Source: Macrobrachium rosenbergii
Lineage: Eukaryota > Arthropoda > Malacostraca > Decapoda > Palaemonidae
Assembly: GCF_040412425.1 (NCBI RefSeq)
Contig: NC_089783.1
Location: 45,372,625-45,436,624 of the forward strand
Length of the DNA stretch: 64,000 bases
Direction: 5' to 3'
This document shows, piece after piece, positions 27,711 through 43,571 of the stretch (position 1 is its first letter; every line of letters begins with the position of its first letter). The notes beneath the pieces were generated by a model. That model ran no database searches, had not been told where the DNA came from, and worked only from the letters and a program-made list of their open reading frames with translations. Position numbers and translations under genes: made by a program.

Positions 27711-27777
27711 ACATAAGAAGCTCTGTACTGACTTTATGAACTTATACCAGACAAGTATATGAAACCAACCTCAAACA

Positions 27778-27921
<144 letters not shown>

Positions 27922-28969
27922 CAACAATGGAAATTGTGTTAGAGCAATAACATAGATTGTCATCAGGATAATCCACATCACCTTGATTTATAAGGTTTAG
28001 TCCTTGCGCATGTTGTCAAAGGGTCTCGGAAAAATGGAAGAAAAAAATGAGTAGGAGGTGAAGAAAATGTTTAGTAATTGTTTTACCGATTACTTATTTC
28101 CCAGTGCGATTGCAAACACTGTCAAAAAGACGGTTATTTGGATGAAGGTTTGGCCCAAAAAATTCACCAGCCCTCTCCTGTGACGTTTCGAAAATAAAAA
28201 CAAAAGGCGAGACCATCATTTTTTTTCGAATTATCAACTGTTTCTCAACAGCATACAGCGCGCAGTTAACGGTGCTCAAATATTCAAATGTATCTGGTCG
28301 TGGACAGCGCTTTTTATCAAATGAAAATGTTTTAACGTCAGAGAGTTTCTTTCAAATCAAAATTCTGATTAACTTGATGAATTATTTTGTTTGAAGATAA
28401 GACTTGCCTATTTTTCGTTTTTGAAATGCTTCATGTTGGTGTTGTGAAATCGGCTTTACTTTGAAATAAGATGAAAATTCCATTACTCTATTAGCTTAGT
28501 CTGAAACGTTCTTTTTAGAAGTCGATACGAGCAAAGACATAATCTCTTTGTAGTTTGGCGTTAAAGGATTTCTTCCTACAATGCGGGAGGCTGTCTGCGT
28601 GTGGATAAATATGACGAAGAATAAATAAAGGGACATTTGGTGTTGGCTGATTTAATTCCTAGATCATAAATCTTATTTGTTTGAAACCCATTAACTTTAT
28701 CATTCGTGTTCTCTATTATTTCTATTTACAGGTTTTTCCAAATATATGCACATTATTCTGCACAGCCTGGTTTGTGTGTTAATGTACTCTAGACCTATGC
28801 AAATGCTTGTTTTTGAATATTAGTAAAAATAAGTTTAATCTTACAGTCGCTTTGAAGAAAAAATAAAAAATCTCATTTTTAAAAATCCTTGCATTGGATT
28901 CCAGTTAATACAAGTATTATCATTCTTAAAAAAAAAAGCAAAGTTAACCATCGGTCATGGGAACGCAGC
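27922..28969. other. Unassigned unique sequence
   Basis: AT-rich unique DNA with no recognised element; a 61-codon minus frame at 28094-28279 shows nothing identifiable. Confidence 0.35.
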
Positions 28970-29190
28970 TTTGAGACTAGACCCGACTGCCAGAGCCATG
29001 AAGCTTTGAGAGAGCGTCTTCTCACTCAGCGCCCGGCGCCTTCCATCAATCGTTTACAACCTTATTATGATGGATAGCTGTGATAGCCATGTTTACCCTC
29101 AGAGGCGATATCGCGCCGTGATGGAAGGGAATTAAGGCCGGGGATCTGAAAGTTAGTGTGGCTGGTGGGAAGGGAAAACAGATCTTGATT
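28970..29190 (+). repeat. Family D diverged repeat, copy 1
   Basis: A GC-balanced block that aligns with 41873-42085 through CAATCGTTTA, TATTATGATGGAT, GTTTACCCTC, GGGAATTA, AAGTTAG and GGGAAAAC in the same order and spacing. A third, inverted partial copy lies near 44800. Divergence is high. It could be an old transposon fragment or part of a dispersed gene-derived sequence; no coding frame is conserved between copies. Confidence 0.65.
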
Positions 29191-29504
29191 TATAAGCGAT
29201 TAACTTGATGGGTTGGCTTCTCTCATCAGCAGGCGCCTGAATTCTTCGTCTTTCAAATGACGTCATTAGCATCATCATCATCTTCTTCTTCTTCTTCGTG
29301 GTTTATGTTAGGAAGGATTGTTTATGGTCCTTAACTAGGCCAATTGCAGCCCATATTTATTTGTCATTTATAGTCTATACTTTTCTCTGGTCACTTGCTC
29401 ACGTGTCATAACTGTTATTGAATAGATATATCACTAATGTCATCTTGAACATATCTGTTTTTACAAATTTCTCATTTTTCAGGTAGCCCATAGAACAGTC
29501 AGGG

Positions 29505-29785
29505 TAACACGTGCTCAAATGTCCGTTTTTTTATTAGTAATATACGCGTGCTCAAAGGTCCGTTTTTTTCTATTAGTGTACGTGTGCTCAGATGTCCTTT
29601 TTTATCAGTATACGTGTGCTCAAATGTCAGTTTTTTATCAGTATACGTGTGCTCAAAAGTCCGTTTATCATCAGTATACTTGTGCTCAAATGTCCTTTTT
29701 TAAATCAGTATACGTGTACTCAAATGTCCGTTTTTAAATCAGTATACGTGTGCTCAAATGTCCGTTTTTTATCAGTATACATTCA
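29505..29785 (+). repeat. Minisatellite, about 33-36-bp unit, about eight copies
   Basis: Unit: TCAGTATACGTGTGCTCAAA followed by TGTCCGTTTTTTA. Units vary in T-run length. Plus-strand frames through it (for example 29519-29737) are by-products. Confidence 0.93.
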
Positions 29786-30307
29786 TTAAGACGCTGTTGT
29801 GAAACTTCTCTGTACATGGATTTCTTCCATGACTCACCTGTTCAAGACTTATACCTGTTGTGTTTTCCTCTCAAGCCAACACCATTAGGTTCCGAGGAAA
29901 ACTCACGAGAGGTATAGAGGTGTTGAGACCACGGAAAAAATGCAAATATAATATCAATTACAGGGATTTTAAAATAATAGGCAAAGCTCCGAGTGACCAC
30001 CAGCTGCTAATGCGAGAATCTCTTTTTATTAAACAACTACTAGTAGTTCCCCATTTAAATACTCAGTCCACGTCAACACCTCTGTACCTTCAGTACTATT
30101 TGGTAAGCATTGTTCGTTTCTGTTACGTTTGTTTTTAGACTTTTATGTAAAAACTTTTTTTCTCGTTTTTCTAAATCTGAGTCTATTTTTAATTCTGTTG
30201 TCTTTTTAATCTATAGCTTTGAAAATGGGACACATGGTCCTGAAGCGCCACCGTAATAAAGCACATTGAAAGGAAATAAAGGAATTCGTCTTCTCCCTTA
30301 ACTCGAT
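29786..30307. other. Unassigned unique sequence
   Basis: Mixed unique DNA. A 92-codon plus frame (29860-30138) has no recognisable domain or start context and no homologous segment in the window. Confidence 0.3.
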
Positions 30308-30308
30308 G

Positions 30309-30365
<57 letters not shown>

Positions 30366-30366
30366 C

Positions 30367-30401
<35 letters not shown>

Positions 30402-30426
30402 TGTATGTATGTATGTATGTGTGTGT
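30308..30426. repeat. (TA)n then (TATG)n microsatellite
   Basis: About 25 TA units, a short linker, then about 12 TATG tetramers. Confidence 0.96.
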
Positions 30427-30657
30427 TTTTATGCGCCTGTGTATGTAGAATATCATCTTATACTGCAATTTGTTACTAGGGTTTTAGCTGGGAATAAGCG
30501 AGTCGTTCATATTTTATGTTCCTGACAGTTAATCTATTTTGCAAAAAACATATTCATATTAAAAAAAAATGCACAACACCTTTCCTCCTGGGAAAAGTTT
30601 AACAATTCATGTTATGGTGGAAAGTCAATAGACGCATATGAAACGATACATTATTCA

Positions 30658-30659
<2 letters not shown>

Positions 30660-30721
<62 letters not shown>
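30660..30721. repeat. (GA)n microsatellite
   Basis: About 31 GA units. The DNA just downstream (30735-30835) is rich in GACGC/GCGTC strings, unlike its surroundings. Confidence 0.97.
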
Positions 30722-30722
<1 letters not shown>

Positions 30723-31431
30723 ACTTTTTTATGGCAAGTATGACGCGTATTTCACGCCGTGGGAGAAGGTACCAAAGAAAGTAGCGTCATATTTCTGACG
30801 CGCCTCTGTTGTTTAGCGTCGCTCATATGACGCAAAATGTTCCCTGCGATAGACACTCCCTTTCTAATGGATGATGAGAACGTCTCGCCTCTCTCATGGT
30901 TACTCAGGCTGCGTTCTCTTTAATGATTATTCTCATCTCACCTATCTTTCTCTTTTTTTTTTTTTTTAAACTTTAAGGTATTTGCTATTGCGCAGCGTAA
31001 GCGCAGTAACTACATACATATACATATACAATTCCCATCGTCATGCAAGAGATTGAGAAGCGTTAAAATATAAATAGACTGCATTAATAATTATTTTCAT
31101 ATCTTATGTGAAAGCAGAAAAGTAATTAAATTCTGAGTCAAAAAAATAAAAGAAAGCTACAGCGTTGCCTGGTGTAAAAGATATAGTGACTGCAAAGCTG
31201 TATTTTGTACAGAAATTGTAAATAAAATTTGTAATGGATGCGATATAAAGGCTGATGTGAAATCTACGAGGATTTGGAATGTGAAGACAGCCCCATTACG
31301 GAGTACGCCAAAAATAGTAATTGAAAGGCTGCAGTTGGAATTTAATGGTTTCTGAAACAGAAAGGACAGGTGGCATAGAATCTCAGTCCCTTCCACGCTT
31401 ATTGGTTTAACAAAAAATGCTCTTGTTTTCA
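30722..31431. other. Unassigned spacer
   Basis: A GC-balanced patch (30735-30915) and then AT-rich unique sequence leading to a family A copy. The 109-codon minus frame at 31157-31486 overlaps the repeat and is not credible as a gene. Confidence 0.35.
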
Positions 31432-31797
31432 TTTTAGTTTTCTGTAAACGAAAACTATTGCGCCGGCTTTGTCTGTCCGTCCGCACTTTTTTCTGTCCGC
31501 GCTTTTTCTGTCCTCCCTCAGATCTTAAACAATACTGAGGCTAGAGGGCTGCAAACTGGTAAATTGATCATCCACCCTCCAACCATCAAACATACCAAAT
31601 TGCAGCCCTCTAGCCTCAGTGGTTTTTATTTGATTTAAGGTTAAAGTTAGCAATAATCGTGCGTCTGGCAACTATATAGGACAGGCCACCACCGGGTTGT
31701 GGTTAAAGTTTCAAGGACCGTGGCTCATGCAGCATTATACCAAGACCACCAAAAAAATAGATCTGTTTTCGGAGGCCTTAATTCTACGCTGTTTATA
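31432..31797 (+). repeat. Family A interspersed repeat, copy 3
   Basis: Plus orientation. It begins TTTTAGTTTTCTGTAAACGA. The internal hairpin has 27-bp arms (31534-31560 and 31594-31620) with two mismatches and a 33-bp loop. The last 50 bp, with the terminal hairpin, are missing or decayed. Confidence 0.85.
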
Positions 31798-32775
31798 TGA
31801 TGATTTTCACAGTTAGTGGATTAATCTTTTAATTACTTTTTGATGATTATCACAATTTACACTTCTCTGAGACGGTTCAGTCTTGAGACAATGAGCTTTA
31901 GTTAATGGATAAACCCCTCTATCAACAAGTACTTCAAGAAGTTTGAAAACAGACACCTCCTGGTTAGCAAGGAGCTAATTCACGTACCTGTCATGGCAGG
32001 TGATAAACATATATAACTGAACCAACATTTTCTTTTAAGCAATTTATCATAAAAGTGAACTAACGCCAATTTTTAGAAAGTATGTACATGGCTTCATTGT
32101 GTGCCACGTCGCAGTTTTCCCATATATTTGAAAAAAGTCGCAGGTCGGTTGATAAAAAATTGAGAAAAATATACATACTTTCTTTATAGTCCAGAAAGCA
32201 CATTGGCCTAAGGAGATATCAACAAACGGAATAAATTTATCAGTTTATTTCGTTGATATAATATCATTCTTCAAGTCTCATCTGTTAGAAATATTAGTTA
32301 CAATTTCCGTATACATACAGCTCTATAGTCATTAGGTTTTTTTTTTTACTCAAAATTTAATTATTTTCCTGATTTTCACACAAGATCAGAGAATTATGAG
32401 CTCTTAAGTACAATGTTTGTTTATTTGTAAGAAAGAAAGAAAAAAAAAAAAACAGCGGTGAAATTACAAAGACTGATTAACAAAAAATGTTCTCCGTTAA
32501 ACTGACAATATTCGCATTGGTCAGTTCGATTCTTCTACCAGAAAGCTTCGAATGAAATTGCTGACAATGCATTAAGGATAAGAATGATCACAGCCCGAAG
32601 TGTTGTCTCAGTAATGATCATATTCGGTTCCTCCATTAGGACAACCTTAATCCATTACAGCAGTTGGAGTGCCACTCGCCCCAAATTGGATCTGGATATC
32701 CTAATGCTGATCGAGAAGGGTTATCCCAACAGGCTTGTCAACAAGTCCATCTAATGTATCACCCGTAAAGGACGT

Positions 32776-32780
<5 letters not shown>
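31798..32780. other. Unassigned unique sequence
   Basis: AT-rich unique DNA. No frame, transposon end or tandem repeat is seen. Confidence 0.4.

Positions 32781-32862
<82 letters not shown>
32781..32862. repeat. (TA)n microsatellite
   Basis: About 41 TA units directly against palindrome P2. Confidence 0.96.
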
Positions 32863-32864
<2 letters not shown>

Positions 32865-32933
32865 AAATCCACGAAGGAAAGAAAAACAATGGAGTGCTGC
32901 AGCACTCCATTGTCTCTTTCCTTCGTGGATTTT
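32863..32933. repeat. Palindrome P2, 35-bp arms, no loop
   Basis: Left arm: AATCCACGAAGGAAAGAAAA then CAATGGAGTGCTG. The right arm is its complement, meeting at a central CTGCAG. The outer part of the arm matches palindrome P1 (17298), and the following TATATATTCATCACGTTC matches P1's outer flank in inverse. Family membership is seen; the mechanism is unknown. Confidence 0.92.
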
Positions 32934-32992
32934 TCCTTATTTATATATTCATCACGTTCGTTCCATGTATTATATATATACATACACACACC

Positions 32993-32995
<3 letters not shown>

Positions 32996-33081
<86 letters not shown>
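32996..33081. repeat. (TA)n microsatellite
   Basis: About 42 TA units with one G interruption near 33013. Confidence 0.96.
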
Positions 33082-33084
<3 letters not shown>

Positions 33085-33817
33085 CATGATGTGTACCAAG
33101 TACCTGGTTATTACACAACTGATCACAGAATTCAAAAATTTACCTCAGATACCTGAACTCTCATAACAATAAAAATTACGACTGAGTACTCTAAGGGTAA
33201 CAGTGATCCCTTAAAAGAGCTTATTAATCACGTGAAAAATCAATCTAAATTTATCAAAACAAGTGTGAGGTATCAACAATTAAACAAGAAATATATTAGA
33301 GCAAAAGGGCATCACTCCATCAAACAACTTTAATTGTTTCCCTTGTCTTAATTTACTTTAGTAAAACTAAAGGAACAAAACATGTTTATAACTTTGTCTT
33401 ATGCACATAATTAATCCTGTTTACTGGTGGTCAATAAATGGATCACTGTTTTTAAAAACATTAAATACAAAAATTTATTTTTTAAATTCAAAATTTATAA
33501 TCAGAATTCACAATCTGAAAAAATTTACCATCACTTGAAAACAACACAAATTTAATTAATTCTTGAGTTAAATTACAGAGGTTAATTTATCAAGAAATTA
33601 AATCAATCAAGCAAAATTTAAACTAGTAAGAATTACTCAAGATTTAAAAAGAAAATCTTAGTAAATGAAAATTAAATCAAGTATGCAATGTTAAATTATT
33701 AAGAAATATTTAAAATGCTAAGTAAATAAATGTTAAATCAAACACAAGAACGCACAAAAATACACAAAAAATTTACCAATAATAATTTCACTGAGGCAAA
33801 AATTCCCCCAATAAACT
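33082..33817. other. Unassigned AT-rich spacer
   Basis: Very AT-rich unique DNA (33450-33770 is dominated by A and T runs such as AAATTTA and TTAAAT). No gene is seen. Confidence 0.4.
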
Positions 33818-34527
<710 letters not shown>

Positions 34528-34785
34528 CTGATTTGCTTGTTTAGATATTTATTTTTTCTTTTTTAGAGTTCGGGCTGTCCATTTACTTATTTGTTGCCAG
34601 TTTCCCTTAAAAGTTAACTACTTTTTTTTACTATAATTTATTCTTTTTGGCTTGTGTTCTGATTTGTTTTTTAGAAGTGCACCTTTTTCTTTTTTTAGAG
34701 TTCGGGCTATCCATGTACTTATTTGTTGCCAGTTTCCCTTGAAAGTTAACTATTTTTTTTACTATAATTTATTCTTTATTCACAC
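34528..34785 (+). repeat. Two-copy tandem duplication, about 135 bp
   Basis: Both units contain TTTTTTAGAGTTCGGGCT, TTACTTATTTGTTGCCAGTT and TATAATTTATTCTTT. The second starts near 34664 after GCTTGTGTTCTGATTTG. Confidence 0.9.
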
Positions 34786-34924
34786 ATGCTGATTTCGTTT
34801 CACGAATCATTAAAAATCAGGTAAATCCCACTTGAAAAGTATTGCTCTATAAGAACATCACACCACAAACAATTCCTAAAGATCAAAACAAGCTAGTTCT
34901 TCTACACGTTGAATAATCATACAT

Positions 34925-34926
<2 letters not shown>

Positions 34927-35004
<78 letters not shown>
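34927..35004. repeat. (GA)n microsatellite
   Basis: About 39 GA units followed by GGAAGG-rich purine sequence. Confidence 0.97.
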
Positions 35005-35008
<4 letters not shown>

Positions 35009-35040
35009 AAGGAAGGGTAAGAGGATGGAGGAAGGAAGGC

Positions 35041-35065
35041 GGGGGTGGGGGTGGGGGTGCTGGGG
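35041..35065 (+). other. G-run cluster, possible G-quadruplex
   Basis: Three G5 runs separated by single T and a fourth G4 run after TGCT. It lies 37 bp after a 78-bp polypurine tract, so the plus strand is G/A-rich over about 140 bp. Confidence 0.6.
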
Positions 35066-35654
35066 AGTTGGATGTTGGGGTCTGTGGAACTAACATGAAT
35101 ATTTAAGTGATGTGGCTTGCTTGAGTTACAACCAACGAACATGAAACCTCTACGGGGTTGTATATACTTTATGATGCTGCCGCGTTTATGCGTGTTTTCT
35201 CAGCGAGAACGTTGTGTAAACCTTCCCATGACTTATGAAATTATGACCTGCAATGCATAATCAGCGGGGAAGTGATGACACTTGAGCAATAAGCTAACTG
35301 TCAAAGTTATGTAGCTTTCGGCTGTAAATAAAAAAAAAAAAATTGTGACACGACACTGACTTTACATTTCTGGGGAGTGGAGTTAGCATAACAGACGCTT
35401 AAATTGCCTTGGAATCTGTGGGCATCTGTGGGTATCTGTTCTCTTTAAAGTATTACAATTGACAAAGGAGGGTTTAAATATATGTAGAAATGTAAGAATA
35501 TTTTTCCGTTATTTGTTGTTATGTCTTGGTGAGGCGGGAAACATCAAGAATAAGGCCGTCATATTTAGCCTTATTATTCGTCTATGTACTTTGCTAAAGG
35601 ATTGACAGATCTAGGCTGCTTCAGGACATTTCCCCCGGGGGGGGGGGAAGGGGG
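35066..35654. other. Unassigned spacer
   Basis: Unique sequence ending in long G runs (35636-35659) that border a family B copy. Confidence 0.35.
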
Positions 35655-35940
35655 GGGGAGCGCCGTCAGTGCACCTCATGTGGTGCACTGTAGGCATTAG
35701 TTAAGGTTCTTTGCAGCGCGCCTTCGGTCCCTAGCTGCAACTCTTTTCGTTCCTTTTATTGTACCACCTTTCGTATTCTCTTTCTTCCATCTTACTTTTC
35801 ACCCTCTTCTAACAGTCGATTAAGAGAGCAACTGCGAGGTTTTCCTCCTGTTACACCTTTCAGACCGTTTACTGTCAATTTCCGTTTCAGCGCTGAATGA
35901 CCTCATAGGTATCGGTGCTTGGCCTAAATTCTGTATTCAG
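35655..35940 (+). repeat. Family B interspersed repeat, copy 1
   Basis: Begins with a perfect 8-bp-arm hairpin (35667-35690, CAGTGCAC...GTGCACTG). It continues TAGGCATTAGTTAAGGTTCT, then a pyrimidine-rich middle (TTCTTCCATCTTACTTTTCA), GCAACTGCGAGG and TTTCCTCC, and ends with CAGCGCTGAATGACCTCA and TGCTTGGCCTAAATTCTGTA. Five copies of this roughly 290-bp element lie in the window. There are no pol III boxes and no coding frame, so it is an unclassified, SINE-sized element. Confidence 0.85.
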
Positions 35941-37204
35941 TTCTTAATGACATTTCAAAGCTAGTTAAAACGTCGATCGCGACTAAATTGTACGAAATTT
36001 CTAGTTAAAGAGAAATGATGGTCTCAGAGGAGAAGTTTCAAATGAAATGTTTACATATTCACTTCTTGTAAGAGAGGAATGATCCAGCAACGTTAAGGGA
36101 TTTTCAGGAGAGAAAATGTTACATATTTAGCAGTGAATAAGTTTTTTTCTTTTGGGGGGGGGGGTTAATGCAAGCATTATTATTTTCATAGCTATAGCTA
36201 ATATATTTAACGAAAATATGTTCTCTCAGAATGTCTTCATACCAACCATTCAGACATTTTTTTTTTCTCTTCGTATTTCTGGCAAACTTGACCTCTGCTT
36301 TTTGAATACAGTAAGACCACAAAAATCTTTTTATTTTTATTTTTCGGAGCCAGGGGTTAGTCGAGAAAATTAATCTTACGACTTTGAATTAAGGCAAACT
36401 CAATTGTCAAATTCAAAAGACGCCAGAAGAGCAATGAGAATATTTAAGGATTACTTGCGTTTACTTACTTTCTTTTCGAATAAATAAAAAAAAAGATTGT
36501 AACTTTGTGATATTTAACCTAGACTTTTATGCTCTTCATTCTTTGGCTTTAATTTATTATAACCAGTTTTGCGGGAAAAAAAGTCTGACCGCTGTCACCT
36601 TGACATTTGTATTTTTACTGACTTTCATTCCTGTGAGTCATGGACGAAATAACTCAGATGCAGATTTCTTCGTTTTTTCTTTTTTAAAGTCTGCGTGCTT
36701 TCGTATCACTTCGTAATAAGTGCTTGGGCACGTTTTGATTTATGAACAGGTGTTTTTTCGTGTTTTTGCTATAAATCTCGAGATTTTTAACACCTGAGGT
36801 TTGTCTACATTTATGCATGTTGATCGAAAATTTACATGTGCATATGTCATTTTGGTACTGAAGTCATCCAGACAATAATAAATATTATGCTGTAAAAGAA
36901 ATATGTGTTGATGTCCGAAGCTGCTGATTAAAACCGAATAGCTCGGAGCTCATTATAACATTATTATCGTATCCAGAACAATTAACATGAAAAGGGAAAA
37001 ATATGATTTTTTTTGTCACCGTTCACGCTCTATTGCTTATTAAAGGCAGCTGTACCACAATGCTGGAAGTACAGGGAGTCAGCATCGGCAAAAATATTAC
37101 AGTGAAAAGCTTGTGACATCAGAATTTATGGTCATCATCCAATTTGCATATTAAAAGGAGGTGAGGATGAAAAAGAAAATGTCAGTGCAGTTCCACTGTA
37201 AAGT
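35941..37204. other. Unassigned unique sequence
   Basis: AT-rich unique DNA with a run of G near 36155 and T-runs near 36258. Frames of about 70 codons lack domains. Confidence 0.35.
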
Positions 37205-37371
<167 letters not shown>

Positions 37372-37390
37372 ATGACACATAATACAAGAG

Positions 37391-37686
37391 AGAGGTAGGG
37401 CCGCCAGAGCACCTCCCGCGGTGCACTGTGGGCGTTACTTAAGGTTCTTTGCAGCGTCCCTTCGGCCCCAAGCCGCAACCCCTTTCATTCCTTTTACTGT
37501 ACCTTCGTTCATATTCTCTTTCTTCCATCTTACTTTCTACCCTCTCCCAACAACTGATTCATAGTGCAACTGCGAGGCTTTCCTCCTGCGTGCACCTTTC
37601 AAACCATTTTACTGCCAATTTCCATTTCATCGCTGAACGACCTCACACGTCCCAGCACCTGGCCTTTGGGCTAAATACTATATTCT
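37391..37686 (+). repeat. Family B interspersed repeat, copy 2
   Basis: Same order of landmarks as copy 1: CCGCGGTGCACTGTGG, TTAAGGTTCTTTGCAGCG, TTCTTCCATCTTACTTTCTA, CTGCGAGGCTTTCCTCCTG, and an end at CTGGCCTTTGGGCTAAATAC followed by TATATTC. Confidence 0.85.
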
Positions 37687-39064
37687 ATTCCAGTACACAA
37701 GAGCATGAGTTACTAAAGCTGTACTCAATGCTGAAATTGTAATTTTATGCAAAGTGGTTCTCCCTGTCGATATCTAACGTCCCGTACTGGTAAATCCTTC
37801 ACATTTTCTCAAATGCACGTGTTGATACCGTAGTTATCTTTTCACAGCTCACGCATAATTCCTCCATATCGGAAATCGAGTGACTATTGGTTATGACTCG
37901 CGTGATAATAGGTATCAGATCTTTTTTTTTTTTAACGTGCTTTTTTCCCATTTGTATGGGGTAAACACGATGCCTTCTTTTGAAGGACTTTGATTTGGCT
38001 TTGGGGTAGGCTTTGTAGTCTCGATCGGCTGCCCTGCCTGTCATCGCTTAGCCCCCGGTAGCGTATGTACATGTATTGTACCAGTCACCAGCGCCCTTTT
38101 TCCCAGCAGCGAGGAATCGTTGCGCTGTTAGGTCGACAGTCGAGACGTGTGAGGTGTCTGTTATGTTTTTAGAAGATGTTGGAGTGGCTTTGTTTGATCT
38201 ACGTTCCATATATTCTACGATCAGGTTTCCATGTGGTCTGCTTAAGCCATCCCTTACAACTACCTACGAGGTTTCATCGTTTGTTCCCAATTACTCGGTC
38301 GTTCGAAATAAGCAGCAAGAATATTACCAGCTGTCCCTAAACACTTGTTGATATTCTGAGAATTATTAATGCAGTAAGGGAAAGAACTTACAAAAAGACA
38401 ATACAGACTTTGACAGGTTTTCCTGGAAATAGGATTATACTGGGAGCACCGAATTCTTTTCCAGTGAGTGCCTTTCTTGATAATTTCACTGAATTGTTAT
38501 GTGTTCTCTTTCCTCATTTAGTATTTAATAGATCCTAATGATTTTAAACGGGTAAACTAAGTCCCACTCTTCTTGGTGGACTTTTCTTTTGTTTTCATTT
38601 TCTAAATTGGTAAATGAATGCTTCCTAATTTACCAAAAAGCCCGATCTCAATAAATAAGAATAGTTATAACAGCCTGCAATTCCCAGCACAGTAGACCGT
38701 GAGCCTATCCAGCTTCTGTGACCAGAAAAATAAACAGCAGATACCTTTCTGTCCACAGTCCACCGCCTTCTGTTGTCAGATGGAGAAATACACACGTACT
38801 GTAGAGTCCCTGTGTTTTTGTGTAACTGTTTTTCCGTCTTGACTACGGGATAAAGTTAAAGCTACTATATCAGTGCACCTTCCATTTACCCATAACTCTA
38901 AGAACTGTATTGATAATTTCATAGTAGCTTTTTGATACTATGTTATAACTAATATCGTTATTATGAGCATGCCTTTCTCGACAATGATGACTGAATTAAG
39001 TACGAGACTATGAAGTATAAAATGCTTTTAGTAGATACATTCGATCCTCGGAAATTTCAAATTA
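37687..39064. other. Unassigned unique sequence
   Basis: Unique DNA with two modest frames (38076-38351 plus, 37799-38044 minus) and no domain in either. I cannot support a gene. Confidence 0.3.
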
Positions 39065-39690
<626 letters not shown>

Positions 39691-39752
<62 letters not shown>

Positions 39753-39860
39753 GTACTTATATATAATATATATATACATATATAGGTATATATTTACATA
39801 TGTATATATATACTTATATATATGTATATATTATATATATATACATATATATGTATATAT

Positions 39861-39930
<70 letters not shown>

Positions 39931-39943
39931 CATATATATATAT

Positions 39944-39980
<37 letters not shown>
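39691..39980. repeat. Long imperfect (TA)n tract
   Basis: About 290 bp of TA with scattered G, C and AATA interruptions, next to the SINE-2 inverted repeat. Confidence 0.95.
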
Positions 39981-39981
<1 letters not shown>

Positions 39982-40522
39982 GATTGAACATCCGCGTCTG
40001 AGCTACAATGTTCGGAAATGCACTTAGCGTCACATCCGGTCTGAACTGGAGTCACATCCTCTACTGACTGAAATATTTCTCTCCACAACGGCCGTTGTTC
40101 AACTGCTCAAGTGGTATGATAGATTTCACTTTTTCCTTATCATCAGACATTACACAAAATACAAATCTAATGACAAACAGACCATTTTCGGTGGTTTAAT
40201 GAACAGTGCTTACTATATATGTTTTTTTAATTGCCAACTGACCTACTGTTTAGTATTTATTTCCTCCAGGAAATATTTATTATTTTCTATATAGTAATTG
40301 TTGATTTTTAATTTTCCCTTTCGAGTAGTTTCGTTTTCTTTCTGTATTACTTTCTTTTTTGACTGTCTCATCCACGCTCTTGTGTAATTGAAAACGATAT
40401 CTCTGTCTGCCATGTAATTCCAGATTAAATTCTTTTTTATTCTTTTGTTCTCGGTTAAACTTCTAATTTACCCATCCCTTATTATTTCGTTTGCATTTAC
40501 CTAACTCCCTAGACCCGGAAAC
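39981..40522. other. Unassigned spacer
   Basis: Unique T-rich sequence with no recognised feature. Confidence 0.35.
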
Positions 40523-41872
<1,350 letters not shown>

Positions 41873-42085
41873 TATTCAGACCAGGGAGCTCGCGAGTATC
41901 GCGAACTGCTTTCTGGCCCAAACGCGCAGGCAGTTTCTTCAATCGTTTAGGACCATATTATGATGGATGGAAGGACTCGGTGTTTACCCTCCGAAGCGGT
42001 CGGTCTCCGGGATGGGAGGGAATTAGAGCGCGCTCGCTTTGCAAGTTAGCGTAACAAACGACCGGGAAAACTAATCGAGATTAAT
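41873..42085 (+). repeat. Family D diverged repeat, copy 2
   Basis: Aligns with 28970-29190; conserved strings include CAATCGTTTA (41941), TATTATGATGGATGG, GTGTTTACCCTC and GGGAGGGAATTA. This copy is GC-rich and holds an open plus frame (41827-42054), but the frame is not kept in copy 1. Confidence 0.65.
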
Positions 42086-42283
42086 GGGAACTGATTATCT
42101 GCTGGGGTACGTACTGTGTGTGTCCCCGTGTGTGTCCCCGATTCTGCCACGCGTCATAATTCTTTGCTGGTTGTGGAATGAGCGAACGAGCGGCAGATGA
42201 TGCTGTTAATGAGGGTGTTATGAGTGAGCATGAGGTGTGGTGAAGGTGATGACGATGGTGTTGGTCATTCTCTTTCTTCTTTT

Positions 42284-42650
42284 TAGTTTTCTGGGAAAGG
42301 AAATATTGTGCCAGCTTTGTCTGTCTGTCCGCTCTCAGATCTTAAAAACTACTAAGGCTAGAGGACTGCAAATTGGCATGTTGATCATCCACCCTCCAAT
42401 TATCAAACATACCAAATTGCAGCCCTCTAGTCTCAGTAGTTTTGGTTTTATTTAAGGTTAAAGTTAGCCAAAACCGTGCGTCTGGCAACGATATAGGGCA
42501 GGCCACCACCGGGCCGTGGTTAAAGTTTCATGGACTGCAGCTTATACAGCATTATACCGAGGCCATCGAAAGATAGATCTATTTTCGGTGGCCTTGATTA
42601 TACGCTGTACAGAAAACTCGATTGCGCTGAAGAAACTTCGGCACATACAG
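42284..42650 (+). repeat. Family A interspersed repeat, copy 4
   Basis: Near full length: start TTTTTAGTTTTCTGGGAAAG, internal hairpin arms at about 42345-42380 and 42407-42442, TGGCAACGATATAGG, the A/G-rich GAAAGATAGATCTATTTTCG segment, ACAGAAAACTCGATTGCGC and the terminal hairpin GCTGAAGAAACTTCGGC. Confidence 0.87.
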
Positions 42651-43286
<636 letters not shown>

Positions 43287-43463
43287 AGCAGGCAAGTACT
43301 TAACGCAGTGGAGATTGTTAAGCTATAATAAATTTTTCTTTCTGAATTATTTATTCTCTCATTTTTCAGTTGTAATGCAGTCTGTTCTCAACATAAATCT
43401 CCTAAAATATCGATACTAGAGAAAATGATTAAATTACCCCACATTCTTTAAATATTACTTTGT

Positions 43464-43471
43464 GTATATAC

Positions 43472-43553
<82 letters not shown>

Positions 43554-43571
43554 ATGTATGTGTGTGTGTGC
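43464..43571. repeat. (TA)n-(TG)n microsatellite
   Basis: About 36 TA units followed by TG units with one TATG interruption. Confidence 0.96.
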
